From positions 46,633,256 through 46,697,255 of the forward strand of contig OX457026.1 of NCBI GenBank assembly GCA_949752745.1: a stretch of 64,000 nt of DNA, read 5' to 3'. The translations under genes were made by a program, and so were the position numbers. The notes under the pieces were generated by a model that was given only the letters and a program-made list of their open reading frames with translations, did no database searches and was not told the DNA's origin. This DNA is from Protula sp. h YS-2021. Its lineage: Eukaryota; Annelida; Polychaeta; Sabellida; Serpulidae. The stretch's first letter is position 1; every line of letters starts with the position of its first letter. Below, piece after piece: positions 19,345-31,831 of this stretch.

Positions 19345-19625
19345 ACCCCCTTCTCAAGAAAACACTGGAAGTCGTTTTCTTTCAAAAACGTCAGAATCTT
19401 AAAAATTATGTTACAAACTCTTTCTAAAATGCATTTAAGAACAAGCGCCGGTTTTCGGTACCCTAAGTCTCACAACTTGCAGAAGCAAGTTTTAGGAACA
19501 CAAAAGTAGGTCAAAACATACAAAAGATATGAGAAGCACTCAAAATGCACAAAAATACACTTTGAAGTAAATAAAAATGAATGATGAACACCAAAGTATC
19601 TCAAAACAGTATATTCTTCGAAAGT
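19345..19625 (-). other. Element B 3' UTR with polypurine tract
   Basis: On the minus strand CTTGAGAAGGGGGTTGT abuts the LTR start. No gene is visible. Closely related 3' UTRs occur in D, G and H. Confidence 0.7.
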
Positions 19626-22600
19626 TCACAGTCTACTCATGTAGTCTGCTCCATAATTTTCAGTCCCCTTAATAGCTTTCACATCGAAAGTGAAATTCTG
19701 TAAAAAGAGGGACCAACGCATCAAACGGCTACTCTCCGTCTTCCCTTTTCGAAGGTATGCTAGAGGCGCGTGATCGGTTTCGAGAATAAAGTTCTGTCCA
19801 TACAGGTACTTCTCGAAACGCATTACTCCAAAGACGATTGCGAGGCACTCTCTCTCGATGACCGAGTAGTTTTTCTCGCGTTGGAGTAATTTCCTGCTAG
19901 CATAAGCGATTGGAAACGCACCGTCGTCGTGGGTTTGCAGGAGGACTGCGCCTAATCCATCATCTGACGCATCTGTGCGTAACACAAACCGTTTATTCCA
20001 GTCTGGGAGTCGCAGTACCGGAGAGCTCGTTAATAGCTCTTTAAGCGTGTCGAACGCGAGTTGCTGCTTTTCTCCCCAGTCAACGGTGTTTGGTTTTCCT
20101 TTCCGTGTCAGATCCGTAAGTGGTGCAGAGATATTAGCGAAGTTCGGTATAAATTTGCGGTAAAAACCGGCGAGTCCAAGGAACGACCGAACTTGCTTCT
20201 TTGTTGTCGGGCGTGGTGCGTTTTTGATTTTCTCGGTCTTCTCAGATTCCATACGCACAACGCCGTTGCCAAGGACATGCCCAGTAAAATTGATATCCTT
20301 GTATCCAATAAAGCACTTCGATGGTCGTATGGTGAGTTTCGCACCCTTGAAACCCTTGAAACCCTTGAAACAGTTCACGTAGCACTACCAAATGCTTTTC
20401 CCAACTTTCCGTGTGGGGTAACAGATCATCGACGTAATTGTCTACATGGGGCATATCCCTAAGCAACTTCCTCATGACACGGTTGAACGCAGCACCAGAG
20501 TTCACCAATCCGAATGCATTCCGTCGAAACTGGTAACTGCCGTTCGGGGTTGAAAACGCGGTGTACTTCTTGGACGTTTCCTCCATAGGTATCTGCCAGT
20601 ATCCTTTCGTGAAATCTATCTTGGATAAAAACGAATCCTTTCCGACTTGTGACATAATGTCCTCGTAATTGCCCATTGGTTCCGTATCGAACTTGGTGAT
20701 GGCATTCAAGCGTCTGTAATCAACACAGAATCTGTTGGAGCCATCTTTCTTTTTCACCAATACAATGGGCGAATTGTATTCGGAATTCGTTTCCTCGATG
20801 ATTCCAGCGTCTAGCATCTTCTTGACTTCATCGTCAATATCCTTTCGTTTTGAGTATGGTACTGGGTACGGCTTCACGCGTACTGGTTCTTGTGTGGTAA
20901 GTTCAATCTTGTGCACGCCCAAATCCGTTTCACCAGGAACATCTGTAAAGATCGCCTCAAATTCCCGGAGGAGATTCCTGACGTCTCGCTTCTGCGCATC
21001 AGTTAACTCATTGCTGATGTTGACATCGTTGATTCCCTCCGTCTGCTCTGTTTCAGGGACACTAAGTAGAGGAGAATCAAAATCATCCATCTCGTCATCG
21101 GTTGTGACGGCCATTCTTGCGAACGCCGCTATAGTGTCCTCATCTTGCGTCTCTTCGTCACTCTCTTCGTCTTTGTCCTTTGTGTCATCTACACGTTCTC
21201 CTTGTCTTTCGACGTAAGCTTTCAACAAGTTCGCGTGGAACACTTTCCGTTTGCCGTTAACATCCACTACATAGTCCATGCGGTTCAACACTTTGGTGAC
21301 TGTGTATGGGCCTTTCCACTGGAGAAGAAGTTTGTTGGCTGCGGTTGGCAATAACAGATAGACCTTTTGTCCAACGGTGAATCGCCTATCTTTCGTCTTC
21401 CTGTCATAGTGATGACGATACTTGCCTTGGGCTTCCATCAAACTCTCCCGAGCGACTTGACACGTTTCTTCGAGACGGTTACGTAAAGTCGCGACATACT
21501 CGTATGTGTTCCGCACTTCGTCTGATGTGTCTTCATCCAGCCAGATGTCTTTTAGTATATCCAGAGGTCCGCGCACCTTTCGCCCATACAATAACTCAAA
21601 CGGCGAAAATCCGGTGCTAGCCTGTGGTACTTCTCTGTATGCGAACAATACGGCTGGTAGATAGCGATCCCAGTCTCTTGGCCTCTCCTTGCACATTCTC
21701 GTTAACATTCCCTTTAACACTCCGTTTATGCGTTCACAGAGTCCGTTGCACTTTGGGTTGTAGGGGGTCGTGAACAGCTGTTTAACGGAGATCAGTCTGC
21801 AGACTTCTGCCATCAGATCTGACGTAAACTGCGTGCCTTGGTCACTCAGCACTTCACGCGGAAAACCAACACGGCTGAATCCCTCTAGAAGTGCTTCTGC
21901 GACAACAACCGTCTCAATTCGCTTAAGTGGGATCGCTTCCGGGTAGCGCGTGGCATAGTCGACAACTGTAAGGATGTATCGGTTGCCGCTCTCCGCAATC
22001 GGTGTTATCGGTCCGATCAGGTCCACTGCAACTCTGTCGAATGGTGTCTCCATTAAAGGCATTTCACCCAGCGGAACCTTGTTCACGCGTCCTTTTGGAA
22101 TGGTGCGCTGGCACACGTCACAGGACTGACAAAACCGTTTCACATCGGCGTCTATCTGTGGCCAGTGAAAGTTCGCGGTGATCCTGTCTGTTGTCTTCTT
22201 GATACCCAAGTGTCCACCAATAATCGATTCGTGAGCGAGTGACATGATTCGCGATCGTAATGGTGTTGGTAACACGATTTGCTTCAGCTGCACCTCGAGT
22301 TCTCCCTTGAACTCAAAAAAGTAGCGCATGAGTATTCCTTTCTTCACAGCATAGCGATAACTTCCACTCTTTCGCGTTTTGAATATCGTCTTGTTGTCGG
22401 CGTGCTCAAAGAACTTTGTAAGCGATTCATCAGCGTTTTGCATCTCTTTGAGCTGGTCTGAGCTGACGTTATCCAATTTCACCTCCGGAGTTACTAGTGG
22501 CTGCTTTGGCTGTTGAGCTTTAACACTCTGTTCACGGGTCACTGTAGCCATTACTGTAGATGTTTCCACCCGTTCCATTCCTTCCGTCTCGACACTTTCT

Positions 22601-24084
22601 GTTTTGACACAGCCGTCGTTAGGTACTTCTTGAACCCTAAGGTCGACGTTCGTTTCATCTGGTAGTATGTTTCCAATGATCAGATCGTATGGTGGATTCT
22701 GCACTACCATCGCATTCAGTAATCCACTGTAAATAGGCGTTTCGACATTTACGCGTGCCATGGGGAATCTCCGGATGGTACCGTCCATCAAAACGCAGTC
22801 ACTGATTTCTCCTGTCATTTCGTTATCCCTAACAAGGTCTTTGCCGACAACCGCACTGTCACAACCTGTATCGCGCAGGACTATCACTCTTTCTCCAGAA
22901 ACTAGTCCTCTGTATAACGGGAGTCGCTTACTGGCCATCTTACGAGTCGATATGGCTCCGGTAAATGGAACTGCCTCACCATTGGCTAAACACAGTAATC
23001 CGTCCTTGACATTTTCGTAAACAATTTCTCGAGGTGGTTTAACTGCAACAGCTCCTGTTTTCGCGGTCGTACGTGGTCGTCCACTTTGTTGTGGTTTACC
23101 CCGATACTGATCCATTGCGTTTGATCGTGGGCTGCTTCCATTCTTCGGTTTGAGACAATCACGAGCGTAATGTCCGTATTTGCCGCAGTTGTAACACTGC
23201 ACAGACGTCGGCTGTTGATTCTGTGGCCGTGGACTTTGGTTATTGCGATTGATCGCTTGTCGAGAGTATGGTGGCCCTTTTCCTTTCGTATGTCCGATTC
23301 CACCACCGTGTGCCTCCAAATACTGCTCCGCGAGCCGTGTGACATCATCCATTGACCTTGGAGCACGCTCTCGAAGAAACAAGCTGAGATCGCTACTACA
23401 AGTGTTAATAAACTGCTCCCTCAGCAACAGGTCGTATAGTGCGTCGAAATTTCTTTCGATGCCAGACATCTGTATCCAACGGTCAAAAAGACGTTTTTGA
23501 CGAGCGCTATACTGTTGGACTGATTCCTCTTTTTCCGGCTTGATTTCACGGAACTTAGCGCGATATCCTTCTTCCGTTAGTTGGTACCGACGCAAAATCG
23601 CAGCTTTCAGCATCTGATAATTCTCGGCGGCTTCGATAGGCATGCTGCTGTAGACCTCGAGTGCTTTACCTGTAAGTATCGCACTCAAGCTGATCGTCCA
23701 CGTGTTTTCTGCCCACTGTTGGCTACGTGCGAATCGCTCGAATCGCTCGAGGAACGCATCAACATCGTCGACTTTCTCGTCGAACTTCGGGAGCTTTGGT
23801 CGTGTACCTGCGAAGTGCTCGCGTTCACGCTCAGCTGGACGTTCGGCCTGTGCCCTTATCTGCAGCAAGCGTGCTTCCTCACGAAGGCGTTCAAGTTCAA
23901 ATTGTCGTTCTTGCTCCTTTTGCCGATCTTCCCTTTCTTGAGCCCGCTGCTCCCGTTCGAGTGCGACTCGTTCCTTCTCCAACGCCTTCTGTTCCTCTTG
24001 CTGGACGAAGCGGCGCAGTTCCTCGTCGCGATATCCGAGTGCTTGGCCCAGCTCTATCCACTGCCGTAAACCTTGTTGCTCCAT
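19626..24084 (-). pseudogene. Element B gag-pol, broken by a 9-bp repeat expansion in RT
   Basis: The order is as in A: coiled-coil gag start (ATG at 24084-24082), capsid, CCHC knuckle (near 23155-23195), protease DTG (near 22864-22872), integrase with HHCC and DDE motifs (about 21850-22230), GPY, and RT with YVDD near 20425-20440. The frame open to about 20242 is lost just after YVDD, where a 9-bp unit (ACCCTTGAA on the plus strand, about 20341-20370) is present three times. Relative to the related copy at 50480 this adds 10 nt. RT C-terminus and RNase H continue in another frame (about 20378-19626). All catalytic motifs are otherwise present. Confidence 0.92.
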
Positions 24085-24113
24085 CTTGTTTACCTTTTGA
24101 CGATTTACTTTTT

Positions 24114-24131
24114 ATCCCAGACGAGCCCCCA
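24114..24131 (-). promoter_or_regulatory. Element B primer binding site, tRNA-Pro (one mismatch)
   Basis: On the minus strand TGGGGGCTCGTCTGGGAT lies two bases from the LTR end. It differs by one base (C to T) from the perfect tRNA-Pro site of A, D and E. Confidence 0.85.
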
Positions 24132-24133
24132 AA

Positions 24134-25333
24134 TGTCACGATATTAGCGGGTCCTCGTGTAAGGTGTCGTGTGACTTTCGACGGAGCAAGATTGAAACGT
24201 TTTATAATTTTCGAAATTCCGTTTCTATTTATATCCAGTGAAACTGCAGTGGAATTAAACTAATCTCTCATTTGAATGTTTCTTTTTATTTCTCTTATTT
24301 TACTCCATCCATAATGACAACTATCCGTGCACCAGCACCACAAATAACAACTTCCTTTGCACCACGAGGACTCACACCTGACGTGTGGCCTCTATGTTTT
24401 CCAAAAACCAACTGCTGCTGGTGCAGCAAGCGCGTTCCTTAAATACTCGCTGCCAGAACAGCCGCTGCTAATTAAATATGTAACCAATCAAAGAGCTTCC
24501 CGCCTAAACTTAGAACCAATAAGAAAATAGCTGCCCAAAAACATATGTTCCCAGTGACATACGGGCCAAAAAGTGATGGTTTTGGGAAGATCGCGAACTC
24601 TACTACAAAAAGGCTTAGAAATGATCTATGATATTTCTAAATAGTTGAAAATTACACGCAAAGTTTGTGCTAGGTAGCACAAAAATTTCACTCGTCTCAA
24701 AAACCGACAACATAAAAATTTTTAAACACAAAAATACTGCCAGGTGCACAATCTTGGCGCGATCTACACAATGCTACGTGAAACTTGAAATTTCGATATC
24801 GACTCCTGGAGATATCCGGTATACTTGATATATAAGTAAATTTTTGGATGACCCAAAATCTAACAAAACGACATCAAACGAACCTGAAACTAGTTCCGTC
24901 GTATTTACTGCATCAAGATCCCCCCAAATCCTAAACCGATCGCTGCGGTCCTATCAAGCTCTATGCAAAAGCAGCACATCAACAAATGCACCCGTGCACC
25001 CATCAGCCACTTCAAGGGAAACACTGCACCGAAGGGCGTGTCTCGGCACTCACATGCGTTCCGCATCACAACACACCGTGTAGAGCACAAACAGAATCAC
25101 CAACACGCTCAGAACACTCAAAACACTGAAGACGAAATTCTAACAGCGACAATAACACATGCATGCTCAAAAACTCACTTTTGCGTACTTAAACAGCTAA
25201 ACATAACCAAAACTACGTATACTGTCGAGATATGCCCTAATCCTTGTTGAAAGTGGGGATTAAGCCTTAACACTAAAATCAAACTACATGTACATCCGAG
25301 AAATGCCATAACAGGTCCAGAGATATTCTGACA
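24134..25333 (-). repeat. 5' LTR of element B (beta type)
   Basis: It is 1200 bp and on the minus strand runs TGTCAGAATATCTC... to ...TAATATCGTGACA. The shared U3 promoter module is present (inverted CCAAT pair around GGCGGGAA near 24485-24525). Followed by TSD CCCTG at 25334-25338. Confidence 0.92.
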
Positions 25334-26347
25334 CCCTGCAAGTCCTAGAAATGAGCGAATCTGCTTTTTGGTCGTTGGCTGTGGTACATTCCTGATGTTT
25401 TCAACTTTATCAGCTTCCATCTGCAGCACATCTTTGCCGATCACGTGTCCCGTAAAGCTGACGTTATCATAACCGATGAAGCATTTCGACGGACGAATGG
25501 TAAGCTCCGCGGCACGGATTCGTGTAAAAAGGTCTCGGAGCACCTCTAAGTGCCGTTCCCAGTCTTCGGTGTGTGGGAGAAGATCATCGACGTAATTATC
25601 AATGTTCGTGGTTCCATTCAATAATTTTCGCATAACCCTGTTGAAAGCTGCTCCAGAATTAACCAAACCGAAGGCATTACGTCGAAACTGGTAAGATCCG
25701 TTTGGCGTAGAGAATGCAGTGTATTTTCTTGACGTCTCGCTTATAGGGATTTGCCAATATCCTTTGGTGAAGTCAATCTTGGAAAATACTTTATCCTTCC
25801 CGACGTTCGCCAAGATATCATCATAATTCCCCATTGGTTCTGTGTCAAACTTGGTCACTGCATTTAGGCGTCTGTAATCCACACAAAAGCGATTTGACCC
25901 GTCTTTCTTCTTTACTAGCACAATAGGCGAATTATACTCTGATTTCGACTTTTCGATGATTCCGGATTGCAGCATCTTTCTAACTTCATCCTCAATGTCC
26001 TTTCGCTTCGCGTATGGAATTGGATACGGTTTCACACGGATTGGTTCCTGATTCGTCAATTCGATGTCATATTCCTCCAAAATCCGTTTTGCCGGGCACA
26101 TCTGTGAATATATCTCGGAATTGTCTCAAAAGTCGGTTAACTTGCTTCATTTGCGCAATTGAAAGGTTCGGGTTCACATTTACGTCATCAATCGTCTCAG
26201 TCTCTTGCAAAGGTGGAAGATGGATTAGCTCTTCACCCGAATCGCTCTCTCCATCAGCATCGTCTTCAGCAACCGCCATCCGAGCATATGCTGCTGTGCG
26301 TACATTTTCACTATTGTCACTTTCTAAATCTTCCTGTTCTGGCTTAT
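25334..26347 (-). pseudogene. Element C reverse transcriptase segment
   Basis: Continuation of C's pol after the B insertion. The RT reads RVKPYPIPYAKRKDIEDEV, SPIVLVKKKDGSNRFCVDYRRLN, FSKIDFTKGYWQIP, with YVDD near 25575-25590. Compared with E there is one extra A near 26077-26082 that shifts the frame upstream of RT motif 1. The right edge (CTTAT, 26343-26347) is the target duplication of the solo LTR. Confidence 0.9.
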
Positions 26348-26983
26348 TGTCAGAATATCTCTGGACCTGTTATGGCATTTCTCGGATGTACATGTAGTTT
26401 GATTTTAGTGTTAAGGCTTAATCACCACTTTCAACAAGGATTAGGGCATATCTCGACAGTATACGTCGTTTTGGTTATGTTTAGCTGTTTAAGTACGCAA
26501 AAGTGAGTTTTTGAGCATGCATGTGTTATTGTCGCTGTCAGAATTTCGTGTTCAGCGTTGTGAGTGTTCTGAGCGTGTTGGTGATTCTGTTTGTGCTCTA
26601 CACGGTTTGTTGTGATGCGGAACGCATGTGAGTGCCGAGCCACGCCCTTCGGTGCGGTGTTTCCCTTGAAGTGGCTGATGGGTGCACGGGTGCATTTGTT
26701 GATGTGCTGCTTTTGTATAGAGCTTGATAGGACCGCAGCGATCGGTTTAGGATTTGGGGGGATCTTGATCCAGTGAACACGATGGAGCTAGTTTTAAGTT
26801 TGTTTGATGTCGTTTAGTTAGATTTTGGGTCATCTAAAAATTGAAGCAAATGAGCGTAAAACATTAAAATTTATAGCCTTGACATAACTGACACAAGTTT
26901 GCCATAGCGAAGTTCACCGTGGTTAAAGTCACACGACTCCTAAGGCGTTAGACCGTCTACATCACGACATCCATTTCGTGACA
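26348..26983 (+). repeat. Solo alpha-type LTR with internal deletion, plus orientation
   Basis: It is 636 bp, starting TGTCAGAATATCTC and ending CATTTCGTGACA, flanked by CTTAT on both sides (26343-26347 and 26984-26988). Element E at about 36065 shows the same site empty. Full alpha LTRs are about 1340-1370 bp; here the middle, including the CCAAT/E2F promoter module, is missing, with the join at about 26844 sharing ATT. Solo LTRs usually arise by LTR-LTR recombination. Confidence 0.9.
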
Positions 26984-28445
26984 CTTATCTTCATCGAGAT
27001 TCGTGTCATCTCTTTCATCCTCACGTTCGATGAACTCTTTCAGCAGGTTGGCATCTTCTTTTTGCCTCCCATGTCGATTTCGTAATCCATGCGGTTCATG
27101 ACCCGTGTTATCTCAAATGGACCTTTCCACTGTAACAAAAGTTTATTGTGGTCCGTTGGTAGCAAAAGATAGACCTTTTGACCCAATGTGAAGCTCCTGT
27201 TTCTCGCTTTCTTGTCGTAATGATGGCGGTACTTTCCTTGAGCTTCCATCAAGCTTTCGCGAGCTACTCGACACGTATCCTCTAGACGATTCCGTAGCTC
27301 CGCCACATATTGATATGTATTCTTCACCTCTCCCGATGCATCCTCATCCGTCCAGATTTCTTTTAGGATGTCGAGTGGTCCTTTGACTTTTCGCCCGTAT
27401 AAGAGCTCAAACGGGGAAAATCCTGTGCTCGCCTGAGGTACCTCTCGATACGCGAAGAGTACGGCGGGCAAATATCGATCCCAGTCCTTCGGTTGCTCGT
27501 TACACATTCTCGTCAACATCTTCTTCAGAACTCCGTTGATCCTTTCACAAAGTCCATTACACTTTGGATTGTACGGCGTTGTGAAGAGCTGTCTGACGGA
27601 TACAAAACGTGCCACTTCTTTCATAAGCTCCGATGTAAATTGACTTCCTTGATCGCTCAAAATTTCTCGCGGGAACCCAACTCGACTGAAAACTTCCAGG
27701 AGTGCCTCCGCGACAACAACGGTGTCGATCCGCTTCAAAGCAACCGCTTCCGGATACCGCGTAGCGTAGTCAACAACGGTCAGTATGTAACGATTTCCAC
27801 TTTCTGCAATCGACGTGATTGGCCCGACGATATCCACCGCAACTCTGTCGAAAGGGGTGTGAATCAGTGGCATTTCACCAAGGGGAACCTTAGTGACTCG
27901 ACCCTTCGCTAAAGTGCGTTGGCACACGTCACACGACTGGCAAAAGCGCTTCACATCGCCAGTAATTCCAGGCCAGTAGAAGTTTGCTGCTATTCGATCT
28001 GCAGTCTTCTTTGCTGCCAAATGTCCTCCCACGATCGATTCATGTGCAACAGTCATCACTTCCTTTCGCAGCGGTTTCGGGAGTACTATTTGCTTCAGTT
28101 TGACCTCGACATCACCCTTCGTCTCAAAATAGTACCGCATCAACAGTCCATGCTTGATTGCGTATCTATAGCTGCCACGTTTTCTCACTTTAAACACCGT
28201 TTTGTCCTCTGCGTACTTGAATTGCTTCGTCAGTGTTTCATCTTCCTTTTGTGCCCGTTTCAATTCATCAGTATTCATTTCACCGAGTTCTGCAGCTGGT
28301 GTGGTTAAGGGGGCTTTTGGCTTCTTTTCTCGGACAACTTGCTCTCTTGTCTGCACGGCTGCTGCAGTTTTCACTTCCACTGTCGTTTTCTCATTTGTGT
28401 TGTTCACATGTGCATCGTTGGCCTGTGTCGGTTTTTCACAATCAT
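26984..28445 (-). pseudogene. Element C integrase segment
   Basis: The minus frame from 28407 to 27040 encodes the HHCC zinc domain (HESIVGGHLAAKK ... CQSCDVCQRT), the core Asp residues in VAVDIVGP and LSDQGSQF, Glu in LCERING, and the GPF/Y module (QWKGPFEITRV). It then stops at ...KKKMPTC. The same stop context exists in element E. The following linker toward RT is in another frame. The right edge ATCAT (28441-28445) is D's target duplication. Confidence 0.9.
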
Positions 28446-29785
28446 TGTCACGAAATGGATGTCGTGATATAGACGGTCTAACGCCTTAGGAGTCATGTGA
28501 CTTTAACCACGGTGAACTTCGCTATGGCAAACTTGTGTCAGTTATGTCAAGGCTATAAATTTTAATGTTTTACGCTCATTTGCTTCAATCGAACTTATTT
28601 TCCTTAGATATCTAATTGCAATTCCTGTTCTTTCTTTAAAAGTTCTAGTCGCACATCGACTGAAGTGTAAAACTCAAGAAGGACTCTGGCAAACAGTTCC
28701 TGATATTTATTAAACACACTTACTTTGTATTTGTACAAAATATCCGCGGCTCTTATTTACACGTAATATCCTCGGTTTATATTTTTCCAAAATAACAATT
28801 CCCAGTGCACCAGCACCACTGTGCACCACTTGGACACACACCTGACGTGTATCCTCTATGCTTTCTCAAAATCAACTGCTGCTGGTGCAGCAAGCGCGTT
28901 CCTTAAATACTCGCTGGCAGAACAGCCGCTGCTAATTAAATATGTAACCAATCAAAGAGCTTCCCGCCTAAACTTAGAACCAATAAGAAAATAGCTGCCC
29001 AAAAACATATGTTCCCAGTGACATACGGGCCAAAAAGTGATGTTTTTGGGAAGATCGCGAACTCTACTACAAAGAGGCTTTGTCGGTAATGATCTATGAT
29101 ATTTCTAAATAGTTGAAAATTACACGCAAAGTTTGTGCTTATGTTGTCTCAAAAACCGACAACATAAAAATTTTTAAACACAAAAATACTGCCAGGTGCA
29201 CAATCTTGGCGCGATCTACACAATGCTACGTGAAACTTGAAATTTCGATATCGACTCCTGGAGATATCCGGTATACTTGATATATAAGTAAATTTTTGGA
29301 TGACCCAAAATCTAACAAAACGACATCAAACGAACCTGAAACTAGTTCCGTCGTATTCACTGCATCAAGATCCCCCCAAATCCTAAACCGATCGCTGCGG
29401 TCCTATCAAGCTCTATACAAAAGCAGCACATCAACAAATGCACCCGTGCACCCATCAGCCACTTCAAGGGAAACACCGCACCGAAGGGCGTGGCTCGGCA
29501 CTCACATGCGTTCCGCACCACAACAAACCGTGTAGAGCACAAACAGAATCACCAACACGCTCAGAACACTCAAAACGCTGAACACGAAATTCTGACAGCG
29601 ACAATAACACATGCATGCTCAAAAACTCACTTTTGCGTACTTAAACAGCTAAACATAACCAAAACGACGAATACTGTCGAGATATGCCCTAATCCTTGTT
29701 GAAAGTCGTGATTAAGCCTTAACACTCAAATCAAACTACATGTACATCCGAGAAATGCCATAACTGGTCCAGAGATATTCTGACA
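28446..29785 (-). repeat. 3' LTR of element D (alpha type)
   Basis: It is 1340 bp; minus strand TGTCAGAATATCTCTGGACC to CATCCATTTCGTGACA. It is shorter than the other alpha LTRs because of a small deletion in the GTGCACC-rich tract and another near 29140. It contains one AATTGCAATT (28614-28623). Confidence 0.92.
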
Positions 29786-31831
29786 ACAAACCCCTTCTCA
29801 AGAAAACACTGGAAGTCGTTTTCTTTCAAAAACGTCAGAATCTTAAAAATTATGTTACAAACTCTTTCTAAAATGCATTTAAGAACAAGCGCCGGTTTCC
29901 GGTACCTAAGTCTCACAACTTGCAGAAGCAAGTTTTAGGAACACAAAAGTAGGTCAAAACATACAAAAGATATGAGAAGCACTCAAAATGTACAAAAATA
30001 CACTTTGAAGTAAATAAAAATGAATGATGAACACCAAAGTATCTCAAAACAGTTGCCACAAGATATTCACATACAGTCACAATCTGCTCATAAAGTCCGC
30101 TGCAAAATTATCTGAACCTTTAATTGCTTTAAAACTTATAGCGTTCTAGTCTCTAGCCGTTATGGCTGGCAAGACGAATGAGAGAGTGGTTTGGGTACAA
30201 ATGTTTATTGCCTGACTGCTGAACACATTATGCATAAAACAAACATTCTTTAAGAAACTGTCCACTAACCAGACTAACATATTCAACATAAAACTGTACT
30301 TGTAAACAATTAAACAGGGAAGGGGAAGGGGGATGGAGGTGGGTCTCTGGAAGCGCTTGCTTGACCAGTGCTTGCTTTGCATTTGTGAGGGGAAGCTTGG
30401 AAGAGCCTTGTTATGTACCGTCCGACTTAATCCCTGCACGACTCAACGGCCAATAGAACACAGGCATGACAGAAGGTACTCTGGGGCGAGCTCCGCCCCC
30501 GAGTTACTGAGTGTGTGCTTCGCTCCCGCCTTGCATGACGGCACGCTGTAAGCCGAGACGCTCTGTCTACATCTCCGTCTGGCACGCTCCGTCGCTGTCC
30601 AGTCGAGTAGCGTGGGGGATTAAGGGGGAAAAGGGGCAGCGCATCACCAGAGTTTTAAAATCAAATAACACTTTATTTTTTAATTAATGTCAAATGCGTA
30701 ATTCTGCAAGAAAAGTGCCCATCTCATCAACCGTCCACTTTCTAATTTTCCCTTTCGTAGATATGCTAGAGGTGCGTGATCTGTCTCTAGCGTGAAGTTC
30801 GTGCCGTACAAGTATTTCGCGAAGCGCATTACTCCAAACACTATCGCTAGGCATTCGCGTTCGATCACAGAATAACGTCTCTCTCTATCCAAGAGTTTTC
30901 GACTTGCGTACGCGATCGGGAAAAAGCCATCATCGTGTTCCTGAAGTAACACTGCGCCGAGTCCAGTGTCTGACGCGTCCGTACGTAGCACAAACGGTTT
31001 GTTAAAGTCCGGTAATCTCAAAATTGGCGCACGGGCCAGAAGTTGCTTCAGCTTGGTAAAAGCGCGTTGCTGCGGTTCCTCCCAAATGACGGTGTTCGGG
31101 CGTCCTTTCTTGACGAGATCTGTCAGAGGCGAAGTGATTTCGGCAAAGTTTGGTATGAATTTGCGATAAAAGCCCGCTAGGCCGAGAAATGAACGGACTT
31201 GCTTTTTCGTCTTCGGGCGTGGCGCGTCTTGAATCTTCTGAACCTTGTCGTCCTCCAATGCGTAGCGTACCGTTTCCAAGCATATGACCGGTAAAACCAA
31301 TGTCATCATATCCGATAAAACACTTGGAGGGTCGAACAGTGAGGTTGGCTTCCTTTATCCTCGTGAACAGTTTGCGTAAATCTTGTAAGTGTTGTTCCCA
31401 ACTCTCCGTGTGTGGTAGTACATCGTCCACGTAATTGTCCACATTTGGCACGTCTTCCAACAGTTGCTTCATGATTCGGTTAAACGCCGCTCCCGAGTTA
31501 ACTAATCCAAATGGATTTCGACAAAACTGATATGTTCCCGTGGGTGTCGAAAACGCTGTGTATTTCCGCGATGTTTCTTCCATCGGTATTTGCCAATATC
31601 CTTTTGTAAAATCTATTTTGGAAAACACCTTGTCGTTGCCTACTTTCGCCATAATGTCCTCGTAATTTCCCATCGGCTGCGTATCGAACTTGGTTATTGA
31701 ATTTAACCGTCTATAGTCGATGCAGAAACGATTTGTACCATCCTTTTTCTTCACAAGCACAATAGGTGAGTTGTATTCAGATCGCGACTCTTCGATTATT
31801 CCCCCTTCGAGCATCTTGCTGACTTCATCGT
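29786..31831 (-). pseudogene. Element D RT (C-terminal part) and RNase H, interrupted by mini-1
   Basis: 29786-30076 is 3' UTR. The pol stop is at 30079-30077. RNase H/RT coding runs to 31831, with mini-1 removing continuity at 30129-30683. RT shows SEYNSPIVLVKKKDGTNRF, QFCRNPFGLVNSGAAF and YVDD (near 31425-31440). RNase H shows LRTDASDTGLGAVLL and VIERECLAIVF. One extra A near 31257-31259 shifts the frame between RT and RNase H. ATCGT (31827-31831) is E's target duplication; RT continues at 39029. Confidence 0.9.
30129..30683 (-). mobile_element. mini-1: 555-bp non-autonomous YR-element derivative
   Basis: Three parts: 30129-30264 is the 3' terminus of the YR element, 30265-30344 is an 80-bp spacer absent from the full copies, and 30345-30683 is the 5' terminus. 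All coding sequence is missing. Mini-2 (42533-43087) has the same junctions, the same spacer and the same 555-bp length, so this is a mobile deleted form. The H copy at 56690-56700 shows the empty site (GCTTTAATGTC); no target duplication is needed if TTAA belongs to the element. It must depend on recombinase made by full copies. Confidence 0.88.

Larger units (their letters stand above)
11108..25333 (-). mobile_element. Element B: Gmr1-like element (beta LTR), complete ends, hosts element A
   Basis: B reads on the minus strand with a 5' LTR (24134-25333), PBS (24114-24131), gag-pol (19626-24084), 3' UTR (19345-19625) and a 3' LTR (11108-11441 plus 18475-19344, split by A). The target duplication is CCCTG (11103-11107 and 25334-25338). 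Its LTRs differ at several places, including a 4-bp length difference near 18625/24615, so it is older than A. Gag-pol is broken by one frameshift. It sits in the RNase H/RT junction region of element C. Confidence 0.92.

Noticed and set aside
29296..29535. Antisense open frames of 61-95 codons in the LTRs (MDDPKSNKTT... and relatives), repeated in most copies.
   Set aside because: They recur only because the LTRs recur. They lie on the strand opposite element transcription and change freely between copies.
30333..30551. Antisense 72-79-codon frames in the GC-rich YR terminus (MLDQCLLC... type).
   Set aside because: GC-rich sequence has few stops. There is no domain, and the frame end varies between copies; best explained as a shadow.
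30125..30690. TTAA flanks of the YR and mini elements as a piggyBac-like TTAA target duplication.
   Set aside because: Some copies (5356 end, 1045 end) lack a second TTAA, and empty-site comparison fits with no duplication if TTAA belongs to the element ends. There is no DDE transposase or terminal inverted repeat, and the full copies encode a tyrosine recombinase.
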